From NCBI GenBank assembly GCA_937926515.1, contig CALAZZ010000300.1, forward strand, positions 1-31,214: a stretch of 31,214 bases of DNA, in the 5' to 3' direction. This document shows positions 14,767 through 24,249 of the stretch, in pieces. Made by a program: the position numbers and the translations under genes. This stretch comes from an uncultured Bacteroidales bacterium (GTDB lineage: Bacteria > Bacteroidota > Bacteroidia > Bacteroidales > F082). The notes under the pieces were generated by a model, which saw nothing but the letters and a program-made list of their open reading frames with translations, was not told where the DNA came from and did no database searches. The number at the start of each line of letters is the position of its first letter. Positions within the stretch are counted from its first letter, which is position 1.

Positions 14767-17259
14767 ATGCATCATAAAGCCTACAGATTAAGTGAGGTAG
14801 CTGAAATAGTAAATGGGAAGCTTTTCGGTGCTGCATCCTCTGATTTCATTGTTGAGGATATCTTAATAGACAGTCGGAAACTTATCTCATCCGGAAAATG
14901 TTTGTTTTTTGCACTTGTCAGCAAACGTAATGATGGGCACAAATACATCGGCCAACTTTATGAACAGGGGATGCGTGCATTTGTCGTTAGCAAGCCTGAT
15001 GGCCTGAAAGGGCAATATCCTGATGCTACATTTATACAGGTTGACAACACCTTATTGGCTCTACAAGCACTGGCATCTGTCCACCGAAGCAAGTTCGACC
15101 TACCGGTCATTGGCATTACAGGGAGTAATGGCAAAACCATTATTAAGGAATGGTTATTTCAACTATTAAGCCATGACAAAGCCATTATTCGAAGTCCAAA
15201 AAGCTACAATTCTCAGATCGGTGTTCCGCTTTCGGTTTGGCAGATAGATGAAGCTCATCAGATGGCTATTTTTGAAGCCGGTATCTCAGAGCCCGATGAG
15301 ATGGAAAAACTGCAACAGATTATCAAACCCACGATTGGTTTATTCACAAATATCGGCCATGCTCATGACGAAAATTTTATTCACGCCAGCCAGAAAGTCG
15401 GGGAAAAACTCAAACTTTTTACCAAGGTTGATACCCTGGTGTATTGCCTTGACCATGCAGAAATTCAATCCGTAATTATCAGGTCTGAAATTCTTCATAA
15501 TATCAACTCCTTTACATGGAGTATGAAGCTTCCGGCTGACCTAAGCATAAAAGAAATACAGAAAAGCGGAACATCAACCACCGTAAAAGGCCAATATCAG
15601 GAAGAAATGCATTCGATCAGCATCCCTTTCACTGATATGGCCAGTATTGAAAATGCCATACATTGCTGGGCTGTCATGCTGTTGCTTGGATACAACCAGG
15701 AAGTGATCATACAACGCATGCATTGCCTTACACCGATAGCCATGCGCCTGGAACTCAAAGAAGGAATAAATAACTGCACCATCATTAATGACTCCTACAA
15801 TTCTGATGTAAATTCATTGGTTATTGCACTCGACTTTCTGAACCAGCAAAACCAGAATAGGAATAAGGTATTGGTGATTTCGGACATACTGCAAAGTGGT
15901 CGAAACGAAATAGAACTTTATGCACAAATAGCTGAATTGGTCAGTCAAAAAGGAATCAATAAAATTATCGGGATTGGTCCTGCGATAAGTCGTCAGGCCG
16001 ATAAGTTCACTATTGAAAAACAATTTTTTACAAACACAGATGATTTCATTAGCCAATACCCCTTTGCTTCCTTTACCAACCAATCCATACTGCTAAAAGG
16101 CGCACGTGTATTTGAATTCGAAAAGATCAGTAACCTGCTTCAGCAGAAGGCACACGAAACGGTACTTGAAATCAACTTGAACCACCTGGTACAAAACCTG
16201 AATTTCTTCCGCAGGCAATTGAATCCAAACACGAAACTGATGGCCATGGTAAAAGCATTCGGTTATGGAAGTGGGAGCTTTGAAATTGCGAATGTGCTTC
16301 AGTTTCATCATGTAGACTATCTGGCAGTTGCTTATGCAGACGAAGGTGTCGAATTGCGAAAAGCAGGGATAAGTATTCCTGTTATGGTCATGAGCCCCGA
16401 AGAGAGCAGCTTTGATGCCATGATCAAATACCAGTTGGAGCCTGAGGTATTTAGCTTTAGAATATTGGATTTGTTGGAAGATACCATTCACAGAACCGCT
16501 TTGCCAAAAAATAAACCGGTTAAAATACATTTAAAGATTGATACAGGTATGCACCGGCTTGGTTTCCATGCATCAGATATTTTATTGTTGATCGAGAGGA
16601 TCAGGTCAAATGAGATGTTGCGTGTGCAATCCGTGTTTTCTCACCTGGCTGCAAGCGATAAAGCTGATTATGATAATTTTACTCATCAACAGATCGAGCT
16701 TTTCGAAAACATAAGCTCAGAGATAATTTCAGCTTTTCCTTACCCTATTGACAGGCATATTTTGAATTCTGCAGGAATAAGTCGGTTCCCTAATGCACAT
16801 TATGATATGGTGCGACTTGGAATAGGTTTGTATGGAGTTCCACCGGTAAAGGAAGATGCAGTAAAACTGGAAACCGTAGTTGCTCTTAAATCAATCATTT
16901 CGCAGTTAAATAAGATACCTGCAAATGAAAGTATCGGATACAACCGCAGCAGTATAACACGTCGCGAATCAGTTATTGGGGTGGTTCCAATTGGCTATGC
17001 TGACGGATTGTTCCGCAGGCTTGGAAATGGAGTTGGGACTTTGTATGTTAACGGACATCCGGCTCCAATAATTGGTGATGTGTGCATGGACATGTGCATG
17101 ATTGATCTCACTGATATCCCTGCCCATGAAGGGGATACAGTAATCGTTTTCAACAATGATCATCCTATTGACCGGATTGCTGCACAGGCAGAAACCATTC
17201 CTTATGAAATACTGACTCGTATCTCGCGCAGGGTAAAAAGGATCTATTTTCATGAATAA
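14767..17259 (+). CDS. murF-alr: Bifunctional MurF ligase / alanine racemase
   Basis: An 830-residue fusion typical of Bacteroidota. Residues 1 to about 455 are MurF, which adds D-Ala-D-Ala to the UDP-MurNAc-tripeptide. They include IDSRKLISSGKCLFFAL in the N-terminal domain, the ATP loop GITGSNGKT (Lys 123) and DSYNSDVNSL in the C-terminal domain. From about 460 is alanine racemase: AMVKAFGYGSG holds the PLP lysine (Lys 496). HLKIDTGMHRLGF, LNSAGISRFPNAHYDMVRLGIGLYG, the catalytic-tyrosine region IGYNRSS and GDVCMDMCMIDLTDI follow in order. Both halves look complete, so one cytoplasmic protein could make D-alanine and use its dipeptide, with a D-Ala-D-Ala ligase encoded elsewhere. Confidence 0.95.
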   Translation: MHHKAYRLSEVAEIVNGKLFGAASSDFIVEDILIDSRKLISSGKCLFFALVSKRNDGHKYIGQLYEQGMRAFVVSKPDGLKGQYPDATFIQVDNTLLALQALASVHRSKFDLPVIGITGSNGKTIIKEWLFQLLSHDKAIIRSPKSYNSQIGVPLSVWQIDEAHQMAIFEAGISEPDEMEKLQQIIKPTIGLFTNIGHAHDENFIHASQKVGEKLKLFTKVDTLVYCLDHAEIQSVIIRSEILHNINSFTWSMKLPADLSIKEIQKSGTSTTVKGQYQEEMHSISIPFTDMASIENAIHCWAVMLLLGYNQEVIIQRMHCLTPIAMRLELKEGINNCTIINDSYNSDVNSLVIALDFLNQQNQNRNKVLVISDILQSGRNEIELYAQIAELVSQKGINKIIGIGPAISRQADKFTIEKQFFTNTDDFISQYPFASFTNQSILLKGARVFEFEKISNLLQQKAHETVLEINLNHLVQNLNFFRRQLNPNTKLMAMVKAFGYGSGSFEIANVLQFHHVDYLAVAYADEGVELRKAGISIPVMVMSPEESSFDAMIKYQLEPEVFSFRILDLLEDTIHRTALPKNKPVKIHLKIDTGMHRLGFHASDILLLIERIRSNEMLRVQSVFSHLAASDKADYDNFTHQQIELFENISSEIISAFPYPIDRHILNSAGISRFPNAHYDMVRLGIGLYGVPPVKEDAVKLETVVALKSIISQLNKIPANESIGYNRSSITRRESVIGVVPIGYADGLFRRLGNGVGTLYVNGHPAPIIGDVCMDMCMIDLTDIPAHEGDTVIVFNNDHPIDRIAAQAETIPYEILTRISRRVKRIYFHE

Positions 17260-17288
17260 ATTTCCATACTTTCTAATCTATAAAAGCC

Positions 17289-18692
17289 ATGAACAAGAAT
17301 TTGATATCTAGCCTTGTGATGCTATTATTCAGCTGTTTTCTGATGGCCCAAAATTCAGAAATCACAGGCTCTTGGAAAGGGGCAATCTTTGTGGGCAATG
17401 ACCATTTGAACCTTATGCTGCATATTAGGGCTCAATCCAATGGGCTTACCGCAACCCTCGACAGCCCCGATCAGATGGCATTGGGCATACCTGTTGAGTC
17501 TGTAGACTTTACGAACGATACGCTTGTTTTAAAATTGCCGGCGCTTCAAGCCGGATACCAGGGCATTCTAATTAACAAAAACCAGATCGAAGGCAGGTGG
17601 ACCCAGGCTGGTATGACTTTTGACCTAAACCTGTTTCGCATAACAGATGAAACAGAAGGCCCGCTTCGCCCCCAATTGCCGGTCCCCCCTTATCCATACG
17701 CCACAGAAGAGGTCTCTATCCAAAATCCAAATACAGGAGTCACTCTGGCAGGCACATTGACCATACCTCGTGGTAGAGGACCCCATCCTGCCATCTTACT
17801 GATCAGCGGCTCCGGTCCACAAAATCGAGATGAAGAAATAGCTGGACATAAACCATTTCTAGTTCTTGCTGATTTTCTCACACGCAATGGAATAGCTACA
17901 CTGCGCTACGACGACAGGGGTGTTGCCGGCTCTTCCGGAGCATTTGAAGGAGCCACCACGGTTGATTTTATGCATGATGCAGAGGCTGCATTTCAATATT
18001 TATTGGCCCAGGGCAGGATCGACAGGAACCGTTGTGGACTGGTAGGGCATAGTGAAGGTGGCATGATAGCCCAAATGATGGCCGCCTCACAAAAGAAGGT
18101 CAGGTTTATTGTGTTGCTTGCTGCTCCGGGCGTTCCAACCCATGAATTGATGCTGACCCAAGCAAGGTTGATCGCAAAGACACAGGGGGCCTCTGAAAAC
18201 GAAATCAAATTTTCAGGCGAAAGCAATTCGGCAATTTTTGATATCCTTCGCAATGAAAATGATCTGGATGTCGCCAGGGAGCTTGTTAACATTGAAATGG
18301 AGAGGCTTGCAGAAAACCTATCAGGACAAGACACAGCAAGAAAATCAATGCTCACCGAGCAGTTAATTTCCGGGGTCGAGTCAGTGTTCACTCCCTGGTT
18401 CCTGTTCTTCATCAATTACGACCCTGCAGAGTACCTGAGCAATGTCAAATGCCCTGTATTGGCATTGAACGGAGGAAAAGATGTACAGGTCGAAGCCATT
18501 TCCAACCTTGAAGCCATTAAGCATACCCTTGAGGCAAGTGGAAATAAACAGGTCACAACAAAATTATTCCCTGAGCTGAATCATTTATTTCAAACAGCTA
18601 AAACCGGGGCTCCCCGGGAGTATGCACAAATTGAGGAAACTTTCTCGGAAGAGGCCATGCAACTGATCAGCGACTGGATCAAGAAGCGTTAA
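17289..18692 (+). CDS. Secreted alpha/beta hydrolase (serine esterase/peptidase-like)
   Basis: 467 residues with a signal peptide ending at about LMAQ (residue 20). An N-terminal beta-rich domain (SEITGSWKGAIFVGNDHLNL to about residue 125) resembles the module often placed before such hydrolases in Bacteroidota. The hydrolase part begins with LAGTLTIPRG and an oxyanion region ILLISGSGPQNRDEE. The nucleophile elbow is GHSEGG, the acid is probably in LNGGKDVQV, and the His is in ELNHLFQ, so the catalytic triad looks complete. LRYDDRGVAGSSG is a signature of the BAAT/S9-like hydrolases. It is secreted, probably periplasmic. The 3' end overlaps the convergent helicase gene by 4 bases. Substrate unknown. 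Confidence 0.88.
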   Translation: MNKNLISSLVMLLFSCFLMAQNSEITGSWKGAIFVGNDHLNLMLHIRAQSNGLTATLDSPDQMALGIPVESVDFTNDTLVLKLPALQAGYQGILINKNQIEGRWTQAGMTFDLNLFRITDETEGPLRPQLPVPPYPYATEEVSIQNPNTGVTLAGTLTIPRGRGPHPAILLISGSGPQNRDEEIAGHKPFLVLADFLTRNGIATLRYDDRGVAGSSGAFEGATTVDFMHDAEAAFQYLLAQGRIDRNRCGLVGHSEGGMIAQMMAASQKKVRFIVLLAAPGVPTHELMLTQARLIAKTQGASENEIKFSGESNSAIFDILRNENDLDVARELVNIEMERLAENLSGQDTARKSMLTEQLISGVESVFTPWFLFFINYDPAEYLSNVKCPVLALNGGKDVQVEAISNLEAIKHTLEASGNKQVTTKLFPELNHLFQTAKTGAPREYAQIEETFSEEAMQLISDWIKKR

Positions 18693-20143
18693 TTCATTGA
18701 ACTTGAATAGACTTCATCGGAGAAGTTAACCAGCATAAGTTTGTTTGTTGCACGGGTAATGGCTGTATATAACCAACGCAGATAGGCCACATCGATGGTC
18801 TCGGTTTTCAGACCTGCCCCATCAACAACAACTTGCTCCCATTGTCCGCCTTGTGTTTTGTGACAGGTGATTGCATACCCATACTTCACCTGTAGCGCAT
18901 TGTAAAAAGGATTATTTCGAATCTTTCGTATGCGTGTATTGCGGTTCGGGATGTCACTATATTCTTCTTCAATGGCAGCAGCCAGCTTCCTGTAATCTTC
19001 CTCATTTAGTGAGGGGCCCTCAGCCATAAGGGTATCAAGCAAAAGCTTAACCTGCATGGCTGGTTGTTCCGGATAATCAATAAAACTGATGTCAGCATCT
19101 GCAAAACGGAACCCATAATATTCTTCAATACGACTAATACGATTCACTACTACCATATCGCCATTGGCAATAAAACTGAGGGCATTCTCGGATTGACCCT
19201 GAGCCATGGATTCAGCAGCCCAGAAATAGTTGTTCTTCACAACCATAAGCAAGTCACCACCTGTGATTTGACCGTCATAACCAAGGATACGGGAACGTAT
19301 TGCATTATTATAATTATTTGCCATTCGGTTTGAACGGCAAATAATCACCGCTTTGCCATAATCTTTTTCACCAAAGGCATCATACATAAGGTCTTCAAAT
19401 TCTTCACCGCTGAGTTTTATGATGTCGGTAAAACCATTCAGATTGAAAAGCGGTAGCTCAAAGTCCTCATTTATGAGTTTATCACGAAGTCGGGTTGCAT
19501 TGTACAGAATTCCCGATTCGAGTGACTGTCGCATCACTTCTGTGAGTTCGAATGCGGCGGCTGTCACGGCATATGTCGTCTTCAAATACTGCAAATCAAG
19601 AGCAGGACTCAAATCTGATCCTACCGGTGGAAGCTGAGCATGATCTCCAATAAGCATCAGCCTGCAATGTTCACCCTCCTGAACATATTGCATCAGATCA
19701 TCTAACAGGTTTTTTGATCGGAAAAAAGCGCTTTCCCGGCTTGAATCACCAATCATAGATGCTTCGTCCACGATAAAGAGCGTGTTTTTGTGTTGATTAG
19801 GAATCACAATCAACTTAACTGTACCATCAGCATTTATGCGATGGTAGTATATTTTCCTGTGGATTGTGAAGGCTTGTATGCCGGAGTAGTTTTGAAGCAC
19901 TTTAGCTGCTCTCCCGGTTGGTGCCAATAGCACGCATTGCATCCCGATATATGGAAGTATCCTGACAAGGGTGGCTACTATGGTTGTTTTTCCGGTTCCG
20001 GCATAGCCTTTCAGCAGGTAAAGCGGACTTTGCTTGGCAGAAGATAAAAAAGCAGCAAGGTGGTGCATGGCGGTCTCCTGCCCCCCTGTAGGTGAAAGGT
20101 TAAAATTGTCCCTGATTAGCTGAAATATCTCTTCCTTTATCAT
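18689..20143 (-). CDS. RecD-like ATP-dependent DNA helicase (SF1)
   Basis: 484 residues. The Walker A motif is GYAGTGKTT at about 46-54, then the motif Ia region VLLAPTGRAAKVL and Walker B VDEASMI at about 125-131. Motif III is LIGDHAQLPPVGSD, and the C-terminal UvrD_C_2 part has AITCHKTQGGQWEQVVVD and RWLYTAITRATNKLMLVNF. This is the superfamily-1B RecD2/PIF1-type core without the long N-terminal region of full RecD2, a form common in Bacteroidota. It should unwind DNA 5' to 3' using ATP. It starts one base after the TamL-like stop (TGA-T-ATG on the minus strand), so it is likely translated from the same message. The stops of this gene and of the convergent hydrolase share one TTAA. Confidence 0.9.
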   Translation of the reverse strand: MIKEEIFQLIRDNFNLSPTGGQETAMHHLAAFLSSAKQSPLYLLKGYAGTGKTTIVATLVRILPYIGMQCVLLAPTGRAAKVLQNYSGIQAFTIHRKIYYHRINADGTVKLIVIPNQHKNTLFIVDEASMIGDSSRESAFFRSKNLLDDLMQYVQEGEHCRLMLIGDHAQLPPVGSDLSPALDLQYLKTTYAVTAAAFELTEVMRQSLESGILYNATRLRDKLINEDFELPLFNLNGFTDIIKLSGEEFEDLMYDAFGEKDYGKAVIICRSNRMANNYNNAIRSRILGYDGQITGGDLLMVVKNNYFWAAESMAQGQSENALSFIANGDMVVVNRISRIEEYYGFRFADADISFIDYPEQPAMQVKLLLDTLMAEGPSLNEEDYRKLAAAIEEEYSDIPNRNTRIRKIRNNPFYNALQVKYGYAITCHKTQGGQWEQVVVDGAGLKTETIDVAYLRWLYTAITRATNKLMLVNFSDEVYSSSMN

Positions 20144-20144
20144 A

Positions 20145-22508
20145 TCAGAACGGATAGCCTATGCCAAACTGCCACATGGTATCGCTAAGTCTCAATTTGT
20201 TAAATACCCACTTGTCGCCTGCAGGGTTTGATGGGACACGCAGTGGTATGGCAGCATCGATGCGAAAGATGAAGAACGAAAAATCGAACCTGAATCCCAT
20301 GCCGGCATCAACCCCAAACTCCTTGTAAAAACGATCAAAACTGAAATCTCCTCCTGGCAGATAATCCAATTCATTCATCGTCCAAATGTTACCTATGTCA
20401 ACAAATAATGCCCCTTTAAGAAAATTATACATGGGAAAACGGTATTCGGCATTTGCTTCGATTTGAATATCTCCGATTCGTTCAATATTGGCACTGCCTG
20501 AGAAAGTACCGGGCCCCAGTTCACGAAATTGCCAACCACGCATACCATTGGCACCACCAGCATAAAAACTACGCTCAAATGGCATATCGCGCGAGTTGCC
20601 ATAAGGAACTCCCAAACCAAGCAGAGTCCTGAATACTAATCTGTTATTTGGATTAAGGATATGATAATATCTGAAATCAAAATCGAAACGAATAAATTGA
20701 GCATACCGAATACCAAATAATTCATAGTGGTTTTCCTTTTGCGTAATTAAGGGTGTTTTATTGAATACACTCAATATATTACCCGAAGTTTCAATATTTC
20801 CTCTGAAGTAGAAAAAATTCCTTAATTTATTAATATCCTGATTATTAAAAATAAGGCTGTAACGTACACTCGCTATCAGGTGGTTCGAATACTGATCTTT
20901 GATGCGTTGATTTTCCTCGAGGTCCAAAAGTGCTGCAAAAGCACGGCTGGGCTCCACTTTTACTGAACTAAGATTGAGCGGTGTGAATATGTGGGTAATG
21001 GTGGGTTTTGACATCCAGTCATAACCGAAAGAAGTCCGCAGGATGATGCGACTGTAATTCTGACGTTGCTGTGCACTATAGCCGAAATTGATATTTGTTT
21101 TGGGCTGATACTCCCTAATGAAATTCCTCAAAGGAATAGGACTTAGAAAGCGGGGAAAAAACACGCTGGCATCGGCACCAAACTCGGTGGTATTGAAAAT
21201 GCGACTGTCAGAATCGGGTTGTTCAAGTTCCAGCAGGCTGTTGATCTGCTGTGCTTCAATGCCACCATTTATTCTAAAGCGAAATATCTCAGCTCCCCTG
21301 AAAATATTTTTATTCATATACACCAGACTGCCCCTTAACCCCAGGTCACCGCCCGAATTGGTACCTTCAACTTCAACACTGTATGAATGAACTTTACTCC
21401 GCTGTAGCTGTATGGTGCAATCAATCCAGTTGCGTGTGTCATCCTCAAATCGAGGCTCGTGGATCAATGTGTCGAAACTGATGTTGGATGCAAAGAACAG
21501 TCTGTAATTGGCCAGGCTGCGATAGGTCTGTCTTACTTTTCTAATGCTGAAAGGCTCACCATCCTGAATCTGAATGGACTGGATAAAGGTGGATGGCCTG
21601 ATACGCGGCTCTCCCTGAAAGTAAAAATAAATATCATGCATTTGCTTATCACGCCCTTGGTTGAAACTGATCTTGACTGTGTCGTAAGGCAACGGAGAGG
21701 GATTAAATGGACTATGTGCAGGAAAAATATTTACCTGGTTGATGAAATAGCGTTTGTGTGGCCTTTCTTTGAAAACACTTCTATCACCGGATTGGGGCAC
21801 TCGCATATTATTTATCCTCAGCACCATATCCATACTCCTATCTCTGCGGCTACTGTCAATCTCATAAAGGATATAATCCCTGGCAAAGTAATAATAACCT
21901 ATATTTTTCAAGTGTTCAGTGATGCGCTCACGCTCATCATCCATACGGTAAGCGTTATAATAGGCGCCTTCGGTTATAAGTGTAGCTGATTTGGTCTCTT
22001 CAAAAAATCTAGCTACAGCCGTATCTTCAATTTCATAATCAATATTGTTTATGGTGTAAGCCCAGCCCGGTTTCACGATATAACTCACCTCAGCAAGCTT
22101 GTTCTTTTTGTCAACCTGATGCGTGATCTCCGAATTGAAATGCCCGACATTATTGGTGTAGCGCAACATTTGCGTCACAGTAGCCTCTGAGGCAAATTCG
22201 TCGTAATAAACAGGTTGCTTGCCAAATGATTCATTGATCCACCGCCAAAAACCTCTGTGTGTCTTGTTTTCAGTCTTATACCAAATCCATAATTGCCCAC
22301 GTATGCCGAGAAGGCTTCGGTGGCTGCGCTGTGTAATAAAAGTTGAAAGCTCTGAGCGGTTAAAATTTTGGTTGTTACCTTCGATGATGATTTCATTTGA
22401 GCGGACAAGGTATTTGCCATCAGGGATGTGCTTCTTAACCGAACACGATCCCAAAAGGATTATTGTAAGAATATTAATGGCTATTAGTCCCGGCCTGCTG
22501 ATATGCAC
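20145..22508 (-). CDS. tamL: TamL-like lipoprotein of the BamA/TamA (Omp85) family
   Basis: 787 residues from the GTG at 22508. The N-terminus MHISRPGLIAINILTIILLGSC is a lipoprotein signal with lipobox Cys at about 22, followed by POTRA-like segments (AEVSYIVKPGWAYTINNIDYEIED, and FIQSIQIQDGEPFSIRKVRQTYRSL). The C-terminal half is a beta-barrel with GMRGWQFRELGPGTF, the conserved loop-6 region, and the protein ends IGYPF, a terminal-Phe beta-signal. Lipid-modified TamA relatives in Bacteroidota are known as TamL and act with TamB in outer-membrane protein or lipid homeostasis. TamB, often adjacent, is not here. A frame reaching 22535 would need a TTG that lies inside the -7 box, so I prefer GTG 22508. 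The TamL subtype is an inference. Confidence 0.88.
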   Translation of the reverse strand: MHISRPGLIAINILTIILLGSCSVKKHIPDGKYLVRSNEIIIEGNNQNFNRSELSTFITQRSHRSLLGIRGQLWIWYKTENKTHRGFWRWINESFGKQPVYYDEFASEATVTQMLRYTNNVGHFNSEITHQVDKKNKLAEVSYIVKPGWAYTINNIDYEIEDTAVARFFEETKSATLITEGAYYNAYRMDDERERITEHLKNIGYYYFARDYILYEIDSSRRDRSMDMVLRINNMRVPQSGDRSVFKERPHKRYFINQVNIFPAHSPFNPSPLPYDTVKISFNQGRDKQMHDIYFYFQGEPRIRPSTFIQSIQIQDGEPFSIRKVRQTYRSLANYRLFFASNISFDTLIHEPRFEDDTRNWIDCTIQLQRSKVHSYSVEVEGTNSGGDLGLRGSLVYMNKNIFRGAEIFRFRINGGIEAQQINSLLELEQPDSDSRIFNTTEFGADASVFFPRFLSPIPLRNFIREYQPKTNINFGYSAQQRQNYSRIILRTSFGYDWMSKPTITHIFTPLNLSSVKVEPSRAFAALLDLEENQRIKDQYSNHLIASVRYSLIFNNQDINKLRNFFYFRGNIETSGNILSVFNKTPLITQKENHYELFGIRYAQFIRFDFDFRYYHILNPNNRLVFRTLLGLGVPYGNSRDMPFERSFYAGGANGMRGWQFRELGPGTFSGSANIERIGDIQIEANAEYRFPMYNFLKGALFVDIGNIWTMNELDYLPGGDFSFDRFYKEFGVDAGMGFRFDFSFFIFRIDAAIPLRVPSNPAGDKWVFNKLRLSDTMWQFGIGYPF

Positions 22509-22532
22509 TCTGATTTCTTTATAAATATTGAA

Positions 22533-22540
22533 CAAAAATA
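22533..22540 (-). promoter_or_regulatory. tamL -7 box TATTTTTG
   Basis: An exact TAnnTTTG on the minus strand whose last three bases form the TTG that would otherwise be the first start codon. This excludes the longer start and leaves a leader of about 18 bases to the GTG at 22508. Confidence 0.55.
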
Positions 22541-22846
22541 GTACAATCAGGTCAATGTCCGGAAATGGTTATCAAGAGCAATTAAAGGGTATGGTAATTT
22601 ATATGAATTCATCCTATGGATGTTGCTGTAAAGCAAAGATAAACCCAGGCTGAACCGAGTCTACCCTGCATTAGCTATAAATATAAATTAAAATCCGTGA
22701 TTTAAGGAAAAATCAACAAATTCAGAACATTACGATTGTGTCGTTAACTCTCCGAATACCTATCCGGTCAAGCCGGGAAGGCCTTTCATCAGGTATAAAT
22801 ACTAGGCATTGAAGGCTTCAAAATCAAAAATATTCGTTAAAATACC

Positions 22847-22877
22847 TTGCCCCTAAAACATTATTTGCGTTACTTTG
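22847..22877 (+). promoter_or_regulatory. Promoter of the mevalonate operon
   Basis: TTG (22847-22849) and TTACTTTG (22870-22877) are separated by 20 bases, the spacing usual in Bacteroidota promoters; the -7 box has one mismatch. The predicted start is about 35 bases before the mvaA ATG. No regulatory operator stands out. Confidence 0.45.
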
Positions 22878-22918
22878 TTCTTTGAAACAGACATGTTTAT
22901 TTCCCAACCCGAAAAATC

Positions 22919-24247
22919 ATGATGAGGAAAAGGGACCGTATTATCAAAGGCTTTTCCAAATTATTAAAGGAAGAAAAACTCAAGCTCGTTGCAGAGTATT
23001 TTGAGAATCCAGGCGAAGTGATCGAATTGCTCAAAAGTTTTTGGCATACCGATGAAGACAAGCAAAAACTTTTCGATGAATTCAGCGAAAATACCATATC
23101 AAATTTTTACATTCCTTATGGCATTGCCCCCAATGTAATCATCAATGGTCATAACTACCTTGTTCCTATGGTTATTGAGGAGAGCTCAGTAGTTGCTGCA
23201 GCTTCAGCCGCAGCCAAATTTTGGAGCGAGCGTGGTGGTTTTCACTCAGAGATCATCTCCACTAAAAAAGTAGGGCAAGTGCATTTCAACTGGTCTGGGG
23301 ATTCATACGATTTGAAAAACCTGATGCCTGCACTCAGATCACGCCTGATGGAAGCTACTGAAAGCATCACATCCAATATGGAAAAGCGTGGTGGCGGCAT
23401 TTTGGATATTGAACTGGTTGATATGACAGATCAGTTACCTGATTACTATCAGCTTATGGTCACCTTTGAAACGGTCGATTCCATGGGTGCCAATTTCATT
23501 AATTCTGTGCTGGAAGAGTTTGGCCAGGTGTTGAAAGTGTTCCTTTCAGAACAAATTCAGTTTAGTGATCAACACAGGCAGTGTGAAGTAATCATGGCCA
23601 TTTTGTCCAACTATACTCCTGAATGCCTCGTCAGAAGTTGGGTTGAGTGCGATTTGAAAGACCTTGATAATGTGGACGAAAAACTCAGCGGCGAGGCTTT
23701 TGCCCGAAAATTTGAGAAAGCAGTTCAGATTGCGCATTCAGATATTTATCGCGCTACCACACACAACAAGGGCATTTATAATGGAATCGATGCGGTTGCC
23801 ATCGCAACAGGAAATGATTTTCGTGCCATTGAGGCTGCCGGCCATGCCTATGCCTCCCGCAATGGTCGATATAGCAGCCTTTCCTGGGTTGAGATTCATG
23901 ATCAAAGATTTCGCTTTATGCTTGAAGTGCCACTTGCCATGGGAACAGTGGGCGGACTGACCAGCCTCCACCCACTTGCCAAGCAATCACTTGAACTGTT
24001 GGGTAATCCCAGTGCTAAAGAATTGATGATGATTGCTTCGGTTATGGGGCTCGCTAATAATTTTTCTGCAGTGAAATCACTTACAACCAAAGGGATACAA
24101 GCCGGACATATGAAAATGCACCTCTTTAATATCCTCAATCACTTTAAAGCCAGCGAAGCTGAAAAGGATGCTGCCGTTGAACATTTCAAGGACCAAAAAG
24201 TGTCCTTTGCCAGTGTAGGTCAATATATTGCTTCATTAAGAAAATAA
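22919..24247 (+). CDS. mvaA: Hydroxymethylglutaryl-CoA reductase, class II (degradative type)
   Basis: 442 residues, as expected for class II HMG-CoA reductase, which lacks a membrane domain. Motifs: the substrate-binding segment PYGIAPNVIINGHNYLVPM, then IEESSVVAAASAAAK with the catalytic Glu at 87 or 88. TVDSMGAN binds the cofactor, HNKGIYNGIDAVAIATGND holds the catalytic Lys, and GHMKMH near the C-terminus holds catalytic His 397. The family call degradative is historical; in Bacteroidota this form is used to make mevalonate. It is the first gene of a four-gene block for isopentenyl diphosphate synthesis and is followed after 2 bases by the GYDIA kinase. Coenzyme preference cannot be read here; class II enzymes vary. 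Confidence 0.95.
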   Translation: MMRKRDRIIKGFSKLLKEEKLKLVAEYFENPGEVIELLKSFWHTDEDKQKLFDEFSENTISNFYIPYGIAPNVIINGHNYLVPMVIEESSVVAAASAAAKFWSERGGFHSEIISTKKVGQVHFNWSGDSYDLKNLMPALRSRLMEATESITSNMEKRGGGILDIELVDMTDQLPDYYQLMVTFETVDSMGANFINSVLEEFGQVLKVFLSEQIQFSDQHRQCEVIMAILSNYTPECLVRSWVECDLKDLDNVDEKLSGEAFARKFEKAVQIAHSDIYRATTHNKGIYNGIDAVAIATGNDFRAIEAAGHAYASRNGRYSSLSWVEIHDQRFRFMLEVPLAMGTVGGLTSLHPLAKQSLELLGNPSAKELMMIASVMGLANNFSAVKSLTTKGIQAGHMKMHLFNILNHFKASEAEKDAAVEHFKDQKVSFASVGQYIASLRK

Positions 24248-24249
24248 CT

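Larger units (their letters stand above)
22509..22918. other. Divergent intergenic region between TamL and mvaA
   Basis: About 410 bases with no convincing gene on either strand. It holds the tamL -7 box at 22533-22540 and the mvaA promoter at 22847-22877. Only small dyads are present: CATCC/GGATG with a 3-base loop (22610-22622) and a CCGG/CCGG pair around 22770. I recognise no RNA gene here. Confidence 0.6.

Noticed and set aside
16093..16530. Open frame of 145 codons antisense to the racemase part of murF-alr
   Set aside because: It shadows the conserved alanine racemase coding sequence, with no ribosome binding site or known family.
21459..21989. Open frame of 176 codons on the plus strand inside tamL
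   Set aside because: It lies antisense to the well-supported TamL-like gene, has no promoter box or ribosome binding site I can see, and shows no recognisable domain.
22536..22918. tRNA, small RNA or riboswitch in the tamL-mvaA gap
   Set aside because: Only stems of 4-5 bases were found, no cloverleaf or known riboswitch core; the gap is explained by two divergent promoters.
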